Under the pieces are notes generated by a model. The model was not told the DNA's origin and ran no database searches. It saw only the letters and a list, made by a program, of their open reading frames with translations. A DNA stretch of 64,000 nucleotides from Thiohalocapsa halophila (GTDB lineage Bacteria > Pseudomonadota > Gammaproteobacteria > Chromatiales > Chromatiaceae). The position numbers and the translations under genes were made by a program. Positions 9,101-17,470 of this stretch are shown here, piece by piece (position 1 is the first letter of the stretch; every line of letters starts with the position of its first letter). The DNA is taken from positions 1-64,000 of the forward strand of contig NZ_NRRV01000062.1 in NCBI RefSeq assembly GCF_016583825.1. Reading direction: 5' to 3'.

Positions 9101-9731
9101 GGTTCATGGCCCGCTCGCGATGGGCCGTGACCAGTGACTCGTCGATCATCGCGCGGATGGTGTCGACCGGCAGCTTGTCGATCTTGTTGACCTCGTGCGA
9201 GGAGCGGAAGCCGTCGAAGAAGTGCAGGAAGGGCACCCGGCTCTCCAGCGTCGCCGCCTGGGCGATGAGCGAGAAGTCCATGATCTCCTGGATGTTCGCG
9301 GAGCAGAACATGGCGTAGCCGGTGGCGCGGCAGGCCATGACGTCGGAGTGGTCGCCGAAGATGGACAGTGCCTGGGCCGCCAGCGAGCGCGCCGATACAT
9401 GCAGCACCGTCGGCGTCAGCTCGCCGGCGACCTTGTACATGGTCGGGATCATCAGCAGCAGGCCCTGCGACGCCGTGAAGGTCGTCGACAGGGAGCCGCC
9501 CTGCAGCGCGCCGTGAAGAGAGGCGACGGCACCGGCCTCGCTTTGCATCTCGATGACGTCGGGCGAGGTGCCCCAGAGGTTCTTGATACCGAGCGACGAC
9601 CACTCGTCCGACCACTCGCCCATGGGCGAGGCCGGCGTAATGGGGTAGATAGCGATGACCTCGTTGGTCATGTGCGCGACATAGGCGGCGGCTTCGTTGC
9701 CGTCGAGGGTGACCATTTGCTGCTGCGACAT
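6141..9731 (-). CDS. nifJ: Pyruvate:ferredoxin (flavodoxin) oxidoreductase
   Basis: 1196 residues, the full length of the homodimeric single-chain enzyme. It interconverts pyruvate plus CoA and acetyl-CoA plus CO2 using thiamine diphosphate and iron-sulfur clusters, passing electrons to ferredoxin or flavodoxin. Domain order is standard: YPITPASPMGEWSDEW in domain I, the gamma-type domain about residues 420-620, a two-cluster ferredoxin domain (CTQCGKCPLVCPHA and CTGCGLCVEVCPIR, about residues 690-770), and the TPP domain with CVGCGETPYVKL and GDGWAYDIGYGG...NTGGQ. A late CIAHGVDM Cys belongs to the third cluster region. It can supply low-potential electrons, for instance to nitrogenase, or work in carbon fixation. 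The long frames on the opposite strand are GC-driven shadows. Confidence 0.97.
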   Translation of the reverse strand: MSQQQMVTLDGNEAAAYVAHMTNEVIAIYPITPASPMGEWSDEWSSLGIKNLWGTSPDVIEMQSEAGAVASLHGALQGGSLSTTFTASQGLLLMIPTMYKVAGELTPTVLHVSARSLAAQALSIFGDHSDVMACRATGYAMFCSANIQEIMDFSLIAQAATLESRVPFLHFFDGFRSSHEVNKIDKLPVDTIRAMIDESLVTAHRERAMNPDHPIIRGTSQNPDVYFQGRETVNPFYAALPGILQAQMDKLAKLTGRQYKLFEYVGAPDAERVVMLMGSGIGAAEEAVQQLADQGEKVGLIKVRLFRPFSPQHLLAALPVTTQKIAVLDRCKEPGANGEPMYLDVVTALSESVTEGNMATMPRVIGGRYGLSSKEFTPAMVKAVLDEVAKDKPKNKFTVGIIDDVSHTSLDWDPSFKPAAKGVTECVFYGLGSDGTVSANKNSIKIIAEETPNFGQGYFEYDSKKAGAVTVSHLRFGPEPINSTYLIGENEASFVACHQPTFLTRYEMLDKAKQGATFLLNSPTPPEKVWDDFPKSMQQQILDKGIKVYVIDAYDIAEKTGMGRRINTIMQTCFFAISGILPKDEAIAQIKKAVEKTYGKKGQKLLDRNFAAIDATLAGLHQVQVPGQTTSDFERPPVVPADAPDFLQRVTSTLIAGRGNELPVSLMPPDGTWPTGTTQYEKRNIALELPKWEEDLCTQCGKCPLVCPHAAIRAKVFPAELADSAPGDFLHAKVKGKDFPEDYRVTYQIAPDDCTGCGLCVEVCPIRDRKDPKRKALNMLPAEERHDIEQPNWDFFLGLPEYDRTKLDGHKIKHAMMMQPLFEFSGACVGCGETPYVKLATQLFGDRMLMGNATGCSSIYGGNLPTTPYTTDPEGRGPTWNNSLFEDTAEFGLGLRLAVDAQNQQAREMLIVLADKIGTDLVDGLLNADQSTEAGIHEQRQRVAALKEKLKSVKAPEAGILASVCEHLVKRSVWIVGGDGWAYDIGYGGVDHVLSTGRDVNLLVLDTEVYSNTGGQKSKATPMGAVAKFAAGGKPTFKKDLAMMAMAYENVYVAQVAFGAKDVQTVRAFLEAESYPGPSVLICYSPCIAHGVDMSNNLRQQDMAVNSGHWPLFRYDPRKIDAGDNPLHIDSKRPSIPYRDYLASETRFSVLNRTHPDDAERFLKLAQKHVESKYSLYEQLAHLAWQKSEKPVEKAD

Positions 9732-10106
9732 GGAGACTTCCCGCGATTGTGGGTGGCTGCAAAGGTTGCTGCGTCAGGGCGACGGGCTGGGTGCGACCAA
9801 GGACGATCGCGGCGGACGCGACGGCGGTGCTTGGCCGGGCCATTGGCTTCGACTATATCCGTAACGGCCGCAGCGGCCACTGATCCAAGTCCAAGGCGTG
9901 GCGATAATCGCGGCAGCGGCTGATCCGGGTCAGCCAAGCTCGAAATGGCTGCATGCTCAGCATTGACGCGCCGGCGTGGAGGGCGGGCGCGCGCTGGCCT
10001 AACCCCGCCCGGCACTGACGTGGGACGAGCCCCTCCGGGTGCGGCAGGCGGATCAGCCGGCTCTGGCCCTTTTGCTTTTCTTGCGCGAGATCGGTAAGAC
10101 ACCGGC
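9732..10106. other. Divergent intergenic region nifJ / rimI
   Basis: 375 bases between the divergently transcribed nifJ and rimI genes, so it should hold both promoters. I see no RNA gene, no convincing operator and no protein-coding signal. The weak ribosome site GGGAAG precedes nifJ. Confidence 0.4.
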
Positions 10107-10583
10107 ATGGTCGCCGTGTCCACAGACATGTCCGTTGCGCTGCGCGCCATGCGCGATGAGGACCTTCCGGCCGTGCTGGCCTGCGAGCAGGCTGGCTATA
10201 CCTCGCCGTGGTCGGAGGGGATCTTCCGCGACTGCCTGCGGGTGCGCTACTGCTGCCTGGTGGCGGAGACTCGGGAGATGGTGGTGGGCCACGCCGTCAT
10301 GTCCGTCGCCGCCGGCGAGTGCCACTTGCTGAACCTGTGCATCCATCCGCTCTTTCAGCGCCTCGGCATCGGGCGGCGGCTGCTGCGGCGGCTGCTGGCC
10401 TTGGCGCGTCGCCAGCAGGCGGATTCAGCGTTCCTGGAGGTGCGGCTGTCGAACACCGGCGCCATCGCGCTCTATCGCGGCGAGGGCTTCGATGAGATCG
10501 GTGTACGCAAGGGCTATTATCCGAGCGCCGGCGGCGACTCGTCGCGGCGCGAGGATGCGCTGATGATGGCGCGCTCGCTATAG
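10107..10583 (+). CDS. rimI: Ribosomal protein bS18-alanine N-acetyltransferase
   Basis: 158 residues of the GNAT fold. RimI uses acetyl-CoA to acetylate the N-terminal alanine of ribosomal protein S18. Family marks are RAMRDEDLPAVLACEQAGY (strand 1 and helix 1), the SPWSEGIFRDCL segment typical of RimI, CHLLNLCIHPLFQRLGIGRR with the Q/RxxGxG acetyl-CoA loop, FLEVRLSNTGAIALYRGEGF, and IGVRKGYYP near the C-terminus. Two starts are possible, ATG 10107 and ATG 10128; the second places strand 1 directly after the start. No tsaB or tsaD neighbour is present, unlike in some genomes. Confidence 0.85.
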   Translation: MVAVSTDMSVALRAMRDEDLPAVLACEQAGYTSPWSEGIFRDCLRVRYCCLVAETREMVVGHAVMSVAAGECHLLNLCIHPLFQRLGIGRRLLRRLLALARRQQADSAFLEVRLSNTGAIALYRGEGFDEIGVRKGYYPSAGGDSSRREDALMMARSL

Positions 10584-10584
10584 C

Positions 10585-11085
10585 TCAGGCATTTCTGCCG
10601 CGCCCTTTTTTGGCGGCTGTGGCGGGGGGAGCTGTATGCCCCGGCGGAGCTGTGTCAGGGGGCTCTGTGTCTTGAGTGCCGGCGTCCGCTGGCTGCTCGG
10701 TTTGTGCTTGTGGCGCAGCGTCAGCCTCGCCGCTGCGCAAACGGCGCTCCCACATGGCGATACGCTGCTGCCAGTCGGCTTCCTGGGCCGCGGTATCGCG
10801 TTGGTGCAGCGCGGTTCGCCGTTTTTCGGCGCGCCGGCGTCGGAAGAGGTGCGCTGCCAGACCCACTACGCCCGCCAGTGCCAGCACCGATGTCGCCGGT
10901 GCCGAGACGAAAGCCGGGGCGAGCCAGCGGTGGCCGCCTGCGGCGCGCTCCCCGGCATTGCTGCCCGCCTCGGCGGCGCTGGCCAGCGGCGTGCACAGGG
11001 CGAGCCAGAGCAGGAGGCAAGCCCACCGGACAGGGGCCGGCGCGTCGGCTGCGGGCACGTGCTGTAGACAGGGGGCATTGCGCAT
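10585..11085 (-). CDS. Membrane-anchored protein of unknown function
   Basis: About 166 residues. A first hydrophobic stretch WACLLLWLALCTPLASA looks like a signal peptide, and a second, SVLALAGVVGLAAHLF, is followed by the basic run RRRRAEKRR, so the C-terminal half is probably cytoplasmic. That half has a charged helix (QEADWQQRIAMWERRLRSG) and a low-complexity Pro/Thr/Ala tail. The stop is one base from the rimI stop, so the genes converge tail to tail. ATG 11085 is chosen; a GTG at 11097 is also in frame. I do not recognise a family. Confidence 0.5.
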   Translation of the reverse strand: MRNAPCLQHVPAADAPAPVRWACLLLWLALCTPLASAAEAGSNAGERAAGGHRWLAPAFVSAPATSVLALAGVVGLAAHLFRRRRAEKRRTALHQRDTAAQEADWQQRIAMWERRLRSGEADAAPQAQTEQPADAGTQDTEPPDTAPPGHTAPPATAAKKGRGRNA

Positions 11086-11591
11086 GACTTCGATCACCCT
11101 TGGTCTTGGTCAGCTGGACGACATCCTCGTAGGTCCATGCCGGTAGCCGGTCGCAGGCGGCGCAACGCCGGCCGAGGCCGCCTAATGGGCCACCTTCCAC
11201 GATAGATGACCCACTGGCTGCATGGTAGCAGGGTGGCCCCATGGCTGATGCGGCTGCGCGTCAATGCGCTGAAAGGCGGTTCCGGCTCCAGCGTGCTATG
11301 TGCTGACAAGACACCGGGTCGTCGGCCTTGCCTTCCCAGCCATTCAATCGGTGTTTCCCTGACCCAGGGCGCCCACCGGCAAGGGCATCCTGCAACGAGA
11401 TCAGCCATGCAAGCGAGCGGCTAGCGCCGAGCTGCGTGTCCCGCAATAGGCGCCGGCACTGCCGGGGCATGCCGGAATGCGCGGCAACGATTGCACAATG
11501 TGACCAAAGGCGCCTTTGACGCTTGTCATTGACGGCGCCTCGGCGCATGATCTTGCCCGCTGTGGCTCGCTGCACCGCGGAGGACGCACCC
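11086..11591. other. Intergenic region before the peroxidase/P450 operon
   Basis: About 500 bases with no gene I can support. Short open frames here lack ribosome sites and domain character. It should contain the promoter of the operon beginning at 11592. Confidence 0.35.
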
Positions 11592-12239
11592 ATGTCCAAC
11601 CTCGCCGGCAAGGCTTACGGGATGAACGTCATCACACCGATGCACCCGTCCCGGACCTGGATCAATCGGCTCATCTTCATGGTCGCACAGCTGAAGCCGC
11701 GGGTGCTGTCGGGGCTGCTCGGACTCTCGCTCATCCACTTCGCACGCTGGTTCATGATCAAGCGCGACCAGTGGCCGGACTTGGGGCAAGGGCCGGAGCA
11801 ACTGCGGCACGACTACATGCTCTTCTGTAGCAATTTCAACGGGACCTGGGACCAGTACATCGACGCCTTCGCCGATGGTATCCCGAGCGGCCTGGATCTG
11901 TTCTGGTATTCCAGCGTCAAGTATCCCCAGTCGATCCCGCTGACCCCTTTCAAGTCCTACATCGTCCACAACCAGCTGGACACCCAGTATTACTACAACG
12001 CCACACCCGGCAGCGCCCAACGCGACATCAAAGCGGCGCTGCGGGTGATGCCTGCGCTGCGTGAGCTCGCGGCTCAGCATCCGGACATGACGCCGACCGA
12101 GTTCGCGGCCGCCTACCGTGCGGCGCTCCGCAAGGTCCAGACCAGTCTCGGCGCCCCGGGGCTCGCCCCGGTGGCGAGCAATGCCACCTTCGAGGCCGAG
12201 CGCAATCTTGAGCCGCTGCTCCAGGCCCGCTGGGGCTGA
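11592..12239 (+). CDS. Unknown protein, first gene of the DyP/P450 operon
   Basis: 215 residues from the ATG at 11592; upstream in-frame codons exist but have no clear ribosome site. The sequence has an amphipathic N-terminal region with NRLIFMVAQLKPRVLSG, then YMLFCSNFNGTWDQYIDAFAD, and the pattern PFKSYIVHNQLDTQYYYNA in the middle. The FNGTWDQYIDAF and HNQLDTQYYY stretches look conserved and soluble. I do not recognise the family. The gene is 46 bp upstream of a second unknown gene and heads a tight four-gene unit ending in a peroxidase and a P450, so a joint oxidative role, perhaps on lipids, is a guess. Confidence 0.6.
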   Translation: MSNLAGKAYGMNVITPMHPSRTWINRLIFMVAQLKPRVLSGLLGLSLIHFARWFMIKRDQWPDLGQGPEQLRHDYMLFCSNFNGTWDQYIDAFADGIPSGLDLFWYSSVKYPQSIPLTPFKSYIVHNQLDTQYYYNATPGSAQRDIKAALRVMPALRELAAQHPDMTPTEFAAAYRAALRKVQTSLGAPGLAPVASNATFEAERNLEPLLQARWG

Positions 12240-12285
12240 GCCCGAAGACGGCCTACCCATCCACCGCCCGTAGGAGCGCTCTGCG

Positions 12286-13248
12286 ATGCCCAACTTCGAC
12301 GGCGGCCATTATTTCCTGTCCGTGTTGGTCCCCATTCGCACCGACGCGGAGCAGAACGCTGAGGGGGCTTGGCGCGCCCATGTCGACCTGTTGCGCGAGG
12401 AGTTGGCGCTGCTGCCCACGGCGCAGCAGAGCCGCGTGTCACGGAATGCCCCCCGACAGAGCCCCTTCGCCCGGAATACGCTCAACCACTTGGCGCGCTT
12501 CGTCGTCATCGACGATGTGGTCTTCAACGGACGTGTCGGCGGTAACGCCCTGTGGGAGCGTCTGCGCGGCCGCAATCCGCTGACGCCGCAGCCGGTGGAC
12601 CGGCTCAAATGCGCTTACCTGTTTTTCGGTGCGGACATCGATGCGAGCGCCGGCGGCGACGCGGGGCTGCGCCCCTACACCGACGCCTTGTGGGACACCA
12701 TGCGGGATGAGCTCAAGGCCGTCTTCCGGCATTGCCTGGGCTTCCAGGAGCGCGTTCGGGATGCCGAGGGCTTCTTCCGCTATATCCAGGACTGTCAAAT
12801 CGAGACCACCATGCCCTTCAACGACTACTGGGCGGATGGCCTGCCGGCGGCGCAGGTGGACACCAATCTGCTGCCGGTCCTGGTGGTGCCCGCGCTGACC
12901 GCAGCCGTGGCCGTTCTCGGCTTCGTGCTGCATCTGTTCGGCCTCGGCGACGGCGGCTGGATCTGGACCAGTCTCATCGCACTGGCCCTCACCGGTGCCC
13001 TGGGTGTCGGCCTCTATCACTACATCGTGGCCAAGGCGCAGGCGCCGCTGCCAACGGCGCCGGACTCGGATCTGCCGTCGGTGCTGAAGGCGCTTTATCT
13101 CCAGCAGCGCTTTACGGATTTCGCCATCGCCCAGCAGGGTGCGGACGACGCGGCGTTGTACGCCGCTTTCAAGGAGTTCATGGACACCCACAAGCCGACC
13201 GACGTCAACGGCCCGACCCAGCCGCCGGGCGTCATTGCGACGGGTTGA
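12286..13248 (+). CDS. Unknown protein with two central membrane helices
   Basis: 320 residues. The N-terminal 190 residues form a soluble domain starting NFDGGHYFLSVLVPIRTD with FVVIDDVVFNGRVGGNAL and a LKCAYLFFGADIDA strand. About residues 197-235 hold two hydrophobic segments, VLVVPALTAAVAVLGFVLHLF and WTSLIALALTGALGVGLYHY, forming a hairpin in the membrane. The C-terminal 70 residues are soluble (LKALYLQQRFTDFAIAQQ). The soluble N-terminal fold may be ferredoxin-like, as in Dyp-type or chlorite-dismutase relatives, but this is only an impression. It lies 13 bp before the DyP peroxidase gene. Confidence 0.6.
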   Translation: MPNFDGGHYFLSVLVPIRTDAEQNAEGAWRAHVDLLREELALLPTAQQSRVSRNAPRQSPFARNTLNHLARFVVIDDVVFNGRVGGNALWERLRGRNPLTPQPVDRLKCAYLFFGADIDASAGGDAGLRPYTDALWDTMRDELKAVFRHCLGFQERVRDAEGFFRYIQDCQIETTMPFNDYWADGLPAAQVDTNLLPVLVVPALTAAVAVLGFVLHLFGLGDGGWIWTSLIALALTGALGVGLYHYIVAKAQAPLPTAPDSDLPSVLKALYLQQRFTDFAIAQQGADDAALYAAFKEFMDTHKPTDVNGPTQPPGVIATG

Positions 13249-13261
13249 CGGAGACACCGCC

Positions 13262-14968
13262 GTGAGCACCACCCATTTGAATCTCGCCGACATCCAGGGC
13301 AACGTGGTCCGCGCCTACGGGCGCTTCGGCTTCCCCTGCGCGCGCTATTACTTCCTGCGTGTGGACCCGCAGCAGAGCGCCGACGGCCGTGCCTTGGTGG
13401 ACCGAGTGCGTCGGCGCATCACCACCGCCGTGCGCTGGCGCGAGGGGCCGAACGAGACCGCCCCGGGCGCCGTCGAGCCGCCGGACAGCACGCTCAACAT
13501 CGCCTTCACCTTCTACGGCCTGCTGGCGCTGGGGCTGCCCACCAGTGTGCTGGCACGCATGCCGCCGGAATTCATCGAAGGCATGCCCGGGCGGACCTAC
13601 ATCCTCGGCGACGAGGGCGACAACGCCCCCGAGCATTGGGACCCCATCTGGCGCACCAACGCGGAGAAGCGCATTGGCAGCGGCCAGACGGCCGCCGACG
13701 GCGAGCTCGGGCATGTGCACATCTGGCTGTCCATCAACGCCCGCAGCATGGAGCAGATGGAAGCCGCACACGAGACACTGATGGCGGACATCGCCGCCCA
13801 TCCGGGCCTGCGCCTGCTGCCGGGCCATGGTGCCGACGGCGCCGACTACCAGGCGGCGTCGGCCATCTTCGCGCCGGGGCCCGACGACACCTTGGTGCCC
13901 ACCGGCAAGGAGCATTTCGGCTTCACCGACGGCATCGGCGACCCGGTGTTCGACGGCCGCTACGAGCCGGACGTTCAGGCGCGCCGGGTCAAGGGCCGCG
14001 GGCGGCTCACGCCCGCAACGGAGCAGCAACCGGATCAGCAGTGGGTGCCGCTCGCCACCGGCGAATTTCTTCTCGGCCATGCCGACGAGTCCCAGGAGCT
14101 GCCGCCGACGGCGCCGCCGTGGGAATTCACCCGCAACGGCACCTTCATGGTGTTCCGCAAGCTGCACCAGAACGTCAAGACCTTCCACGACTACACGGCC
14201 GAGCAGGCCGCGCTGTTCGGGCGACTCTGGGGGCTCGAGGCCGAGGCGGCCCTGGCAACGCTCAAGGCCAAGCTCGTCGGCCGCTGGAGCGACGGCATTC
14301 CGCTCATCGCCGCGCCCACCTATGACGACTGGCGCCGCTTGCAGAGCCAGTGGCGGGACGTACCGGCCATTGGGCTCAAGCCGCGCACCGAGCGGACCCC
14401 CGCCGAGCAGGCGCGCAAGGACGCCTTTGATGATCTGCTCGCCAACTTCACCTTCGGCGACGACAAGGACGGCATCAAGTGCCCCTATGGTGCGCACCTA
14501 AGGCGCGTCAATACCCGCGATATGCTGGACCCGGAGCTGCACGGCGACAACCCGGAAGCGCGCACCGGCTCGTCGCTCAACAAGCGCCGCCGCATCCTCC
14601 GCCGCGGGCTGCCCTACGGCCACGCGGATCCGGACAATCCCTCAGACGACGGCGAGCATGGCGTCATCTTCATCGCCCTCTGTGCCAGCCTGAGCCGGCA
14701 GTTCGAGTTCCTTCAGCAGCAGTGGATCCAGTACGGGCTGGACTTCAACACCGGCAACGACACCTGCCCGCTGGTGGGCAATCATCGACTGGACGATCGG
14801 CGCCCTGCCACCAAGCACGTCATCGCAGCAGACCCGGCGGGCGACGCACCGCCCTTCATCGCCGCCAATCTGCCGAATTTCGTCACCACCCGCGGCGGGG
14901 ATTATTTCTTTCTGCCCGGCATCAATGCGCTGCGCATGATCGCCCAAGGCAGCGTGGACCCGACCTGA
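13262..14968 (+). CDS. DyP-type heme peroxidase
   Basis: 568 residues from a GTG start at 13262 with a GGAG ribosome site; 13 bp after the preceding gene. DyP peroxidases use H2O2 to oxidise bulky aromatic or other substrates with a ferredoxin-like fold holding heme. The start LNLADIQGNVVRAYGRF is typical, GFTDGIGDPVF supplies the GxxDG distal Asp (about residue 223), and CPYGAHLRRVNTRD (from about residue 407) matches the conserved motif that includes the distal Arg. The chain is longer than the 300-residue bacterial classes and resembles the long fungal-like class. No Tat signal is visible. The P450 gene follows 13 bp downstream. Confidence 0.85.
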   Translation: MSTTHLNLADIQGNVVRAYGRFGFPCARYYFLRVDPQQSADGRALVDRVRRRITTAVRWREGPNETAPGAVEPPDSTLNIAFTFYGLLALGLPTSVLARMPPEFIEGMPGRTYILGDEGDNAPEHWDPIWRTNAEKRIGSGQTAADGELGHVHIWLSINARSMEQMEAAHETLMADIAAHPGLRLLPGHGADGADYQAASAIFAPGPDDTLVPTGKEHFGFTDGIGDPVFDGRYEPDVQARRVKGRGRLTPATEQQPDQQWVPLATGEFLLGHADESQELPPTAPPWEFTRNGTFMVFRKLHQNVKTFHDYTAEQAALFGRLWGLEAEAALATLKAKLVGRWSDGIPLIAAPTYDDWRRLQSQWRDVPAIGLKPRTERTPAEQARKDAFDDLLANFTFGDDKDGIKCPYGAHLRRVNTRDMLDPELHGDNPEARTGSSLNKRRRILRRGLPYGHADPDNPSDDGEHGVIFIALCASLSRQFEFLQQQWIQYGLDFNTGNDTCPLVGNHRLDDRRPATKHVIAADPAGDAPPFIAANLPNFVTTRGGDYFFLPGINALRMIAQGSVDPT

Positions 14969-14981
14969 GCGGGGCAGGGCG

Positions 14982-16406
14982 ATGACCTTCCTGAGCAACC
15001 TGCTGCGGCTGCCGGTGCGCTGGCTCGCCATCCTCGGCGGCGGCATCGCGGATCTTGTGGCCCTGCTCAAGCTCCTGGCCCGGGCCTTCCCGGGCGACAA
15101 GGCCGGGCGGCAGCAACGCCTGCTCGGCGTGCTCGCCACCACCGCCGGGCAGCGCGCGCTGTTCGGCGTGCTGCGGGTGTTCTGGGCCAACTTGGTGCTC
15201 CGCCGCAAGCTGGTGGCCGCCTACGACAACACCGGCACCGCCATCGTCACCCGCGATGTGGACGTGCGCGAGGTGCTCGCGCGCGATGCGGACTTCCTGG
15301 TGGTCTACGAGCTGCGCATGCGCCGGATCACCGCCGGGGAGAACTTCTTTCTTGGCATGCAGGACTCGCCTGCCTACCAGCGCAACGTCTCTGCGATGCG
15401 GCTCGCGGCGCGCTGGGAGGACGTGAGCGCGATCATCCGCCCGACGGTGGACGAGCATGCCGGCACCATCGTGGCGGGCGCCGAGGGCAAGCTCGACGTC
15501 CCCGCGCAACTAACGCTGCCGGTGGTCGCCGACATGGTCGCGCGCTATTTCGGCACGCCCGTCGGTGGCGACGGGCAGCCGAGCCGGGACGACCTGATCG
15601 CCTGGACCAGCGTCATGTTCTGGTACCTGTTCATCGACCTGGGCGCGGACCCGGACGTGGACCGCGGGGCCACGGAGGCCGCCGCTGCCGCTCGGGACTG
15701 GCTGGACCAGTGCATCGCGGACCGCAAGGCGAATCCGACCGAGACCGACGACGTGCTGAGCCGCTGCCTGGGTCTCCAGCGCGCGGACATCCTCGGCTTC
15801 GACGACCTCGCCATCCGCAACAACCTGATCGGGCTCATCATCGGCGCCGTGCCGACGCTCTCCCGCGCCGCAGTACAGGCGCTGGACCAGCTTCTGGACC
15901 GCCCGGGGCCGCTCGCCGACGCCTGCGCCGCCGCCCGCGCCGACCACGATTCGAAGCTCGCGGCCATCGTCTTCGAAGCCCTGCGCTTCAACCCGGTGAA
16001 CCCGTTCATCTACCGCCGCGCCCTGGCGGACACCACCATCGCCCAGGGCACGCTGCGCGCGCGGCGGATTCCGAAGGGCACGCTGGTGCTGGCCTCCAAT
16101 CTGAGCGCCATGTTCGATCCCGCCCGGCTGGATGTGCCGGAGCGCTTCGACTCCACCCGTCCCCCGGACGACTACATCCTCTGGGGCTACGGCCTGCACA
16201 CCTGCTTCGGCCGCCACATCAACAGCGCCGTGGTGCCGGCACTGCTGAAGCCCCTGCTCGCCGCCGGCACACCGCGCCGAGCCGCGGGCGATGCGGGCAA
16301 GCTCGACACCGCCGGCACGCCCTTCCCGGCGCATCTGGTGGTGGAGCTGATACCCGTGCGGGTCGATCCCGGCCATCGGGCCGGTATGGCGGCTGACAAA
16401 CCGTAA
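14982..16406 (+). CDS. Cytochrome P450-like heme monooxygenase
   Basis: 474 residues. P450s bind heme by a Cys thiolate and insert oxygen from O2, or rearrange peroxides. The ExxR motif of the K helix is EALR (E332-R335), and the heme loop WGYGLHTCFGRHI places the ligand Cys at about residue 408. The I helix reads NNLIGLIIGAVPTLSRA and lacks the usual acid-Thr pair for O2 activation, which would fit a peroxide-using P450. The N-terminus has a hydrophobic stretch (LAILGGGIADLVALLKLLA) that may touch the membrane. It is the last gene of the unit starting at 11592. No ferredoxin partner lies beside it. Confidence 0.8.
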   Translation: MTFLSNLLRLPVRWLAILGGGIADLVALLKLLARAFPGDKAGRQQRLLGVLATTAGQRALFGVLRVFWANLVLRRKLVAAYDNTGTAIVTRDVDVREVLARDADFLVVYELRMRRITAGENFFLGMQDSPAYQRNVSAMRLAARWEDVSAIIRPTVDEHAGTIVAGAEGKLDVPAQLTLPVVADMVARYFGTPVGGDGQPSRDDLIAWTSVMFWYLFIDLGADPDVDRGATEAAAAARDWLDQCIADRKANPTETDDVLSRCLGLQRADILGFDDLAIRNNLIGLIIGAVPTLSRAAVQALDQLLDRPGPLADACAAARADHDSKLAAIVFEALRFNPVNPFIYRRALADTTIAQGTLRARRIPKGTLVLASNLSAMFDPARLDVPERFDSTRPPDDYILWGYGLHTCFGRHINSAVVPALLKPLLAAGTPRRAAGDAGKLDTAGTPFPAHLVVELIPVRVDPGHRAGMAADKP

Positions 16407-16470
16407 TCGCTGCGGCGAAGCAGCGACTTTGCGTTGGCTCGGCGACGGCAAGCAGAGCTTGCAAAGCGAC

Positions 16471-16493
16471 GTCGCGAAGCGGAGCTTCGCGAC
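16471..16493. repeat. Perfect hairpin after the P450 gene
   Basis: GTCGCGAAGC (16471-16480) and GCTTCGCGAC (16484-16493) pair perfectly around a 3-base loop. It stands between the P450 stop and the convergent SDR stop, so it may end transcription from either side, although neither side has a T-run. It may also be a dispersed repeat. Confidence 0.6.
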
Positions 16494-16554
16494 GAGTGGC
16501 TGTCGGCACACCCCACGCTGACACCAGGGCGCCAGAGACGAGAGATGGGCGCCG

Positions 16555-17370
16555 TCAGCCGCCCTCCCGGAACCCGGGATACAGCGTCATCCCGCCGTCC
16601 ACATACAGCGTCGTCCCGGTTATGTAGTCCGAGGCGTCCGACGCCAGCCAGACCGCGGCGCGGCCGATGTCCATGGGCTCGCCGATACGCCCGTACGGGA
16701 TCAGCGTCAGCAGGTCCGCTTCCGCCTCGGCGCTCTCCCAGGCCGAGCGGTTGATGGGTGTGCGGATGGCCCCCGGCGAGATGCCGTTCACGCGAATGCG
16801 ATGCTCGGCGACTTCCTGGGCCAGGCTCTTCAGGAACATCAGCACGCCGCCCTTGGAGGTGGCGTAGTTCACGTGTCCGGCCCAAGGCACGATGTCGTGC
16901 ACCGAGGACATGCAGATGATCTTGCCGGCGGCGCAGGAGCGCTGCGGGTCGATACCCTGGCGCAGGAACGCCCGGACCGCCTCGCGCGCGCACAGGAACT
17001 GCCCGGTCAGGTTCACATCCAGCACCTTGTTCCACTGGTCCAAGGTCATGTCATGGAACGGGGCGTCGCGCTGCAGACCCGCGTTGGCCACCAGGATGTC
17101 GACGCCGCCCCAGGCGTCGACCATGTCCCGGAACATGCGCTGCACCTGGCCCTCGTCACTGACATCGGCCTCGAGCGCCATGGCCTCGCCGCCGTCGACG
17201 CGGATCTCTTGGACCAGCTGCTCGGCGGCCTCTGGATTCACAACATAGTTGATGACCACGCGCGCGCCGGCCTGCGCCAGTGCACGGGCGACGGCGGCAC
17301 CGATACCGGAGTTTGCGCCGGTGACCAGGGCGCGCTGGCCACGAAGGGTATCGGGATGAATAGCGGGCAT
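16555..17370 (-). CDS. SDR-family dehydrogenase, glucose 1-dehydrogenase-like
   Basis: 271 residues, classical short-chain dehydrogenase. The NAD(P) motif is ALVTGANSGIGAAVARAL, followed by the DVS strand, ILVANAG (NAG motif), and the catalytic Ser of MSSVHD with YATSK (YxxxK) at the normal spacing. The ending GTTLYVDGGMTLYPGF is typical of bacterial glucose/other-sugar 1-dehydrogenases, which is why that activity is suggested; substrate is not proven. The ATG at 17370 gives the standard length. A lactonase and a gluconokinase gene lie on the same strand 0.8-2.3 kb upstream, which would fit glucose oxidation to gluconate. Confidence 0.85.
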   Translation of the reverse strand: MPAIHPDTLRGQRALVTGANSGIGAAVARALAQAGARVVINYVVNPEAAEQLVQEIRVDGGEAMALEADVSDEGQVQRMFRDMVDAWGGVDILVANAGLQRDAPFHDMTLDQWNKVLDVNLTGQFLCAREAVRAFLRQGIDPQRSCAAGKIICMSSVHDIVPWAGHVNYATSKGGVLMFLKSLAQEVAEHRIRVNGISPGAIRTPINRSAWESAEAEADLLTLIPYGRIGEPMDIGRAAVWLASDASDYITGTTLYVDGGMTLYPGFREGG

Positions 17371-17470
17371 GGGCGGGCTCCTGCGTGGTGACGGCCGATC
17401 GGGACCCGGGCCTGGCACCGCTCTAGAGGCGGGTCGATTTGGCCTGGGCGCAAGCTCCCGGCACGACACG

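Noticed and set aside
6186-9137. 983-codon open frame opposite nifJ
   Set aside because: It is the mirror of a clear nifJ gene in GC-rich DNA; its product is low-complexity Gly/Val/Leu/His/Arg without domain features.
9668-10150. 160-codon minus-strand frame between nifJ and rimI
   Set aside because: It overlaps the start of nifJ in another frame and has Arg/Pro-rich composition with no ribosome site.
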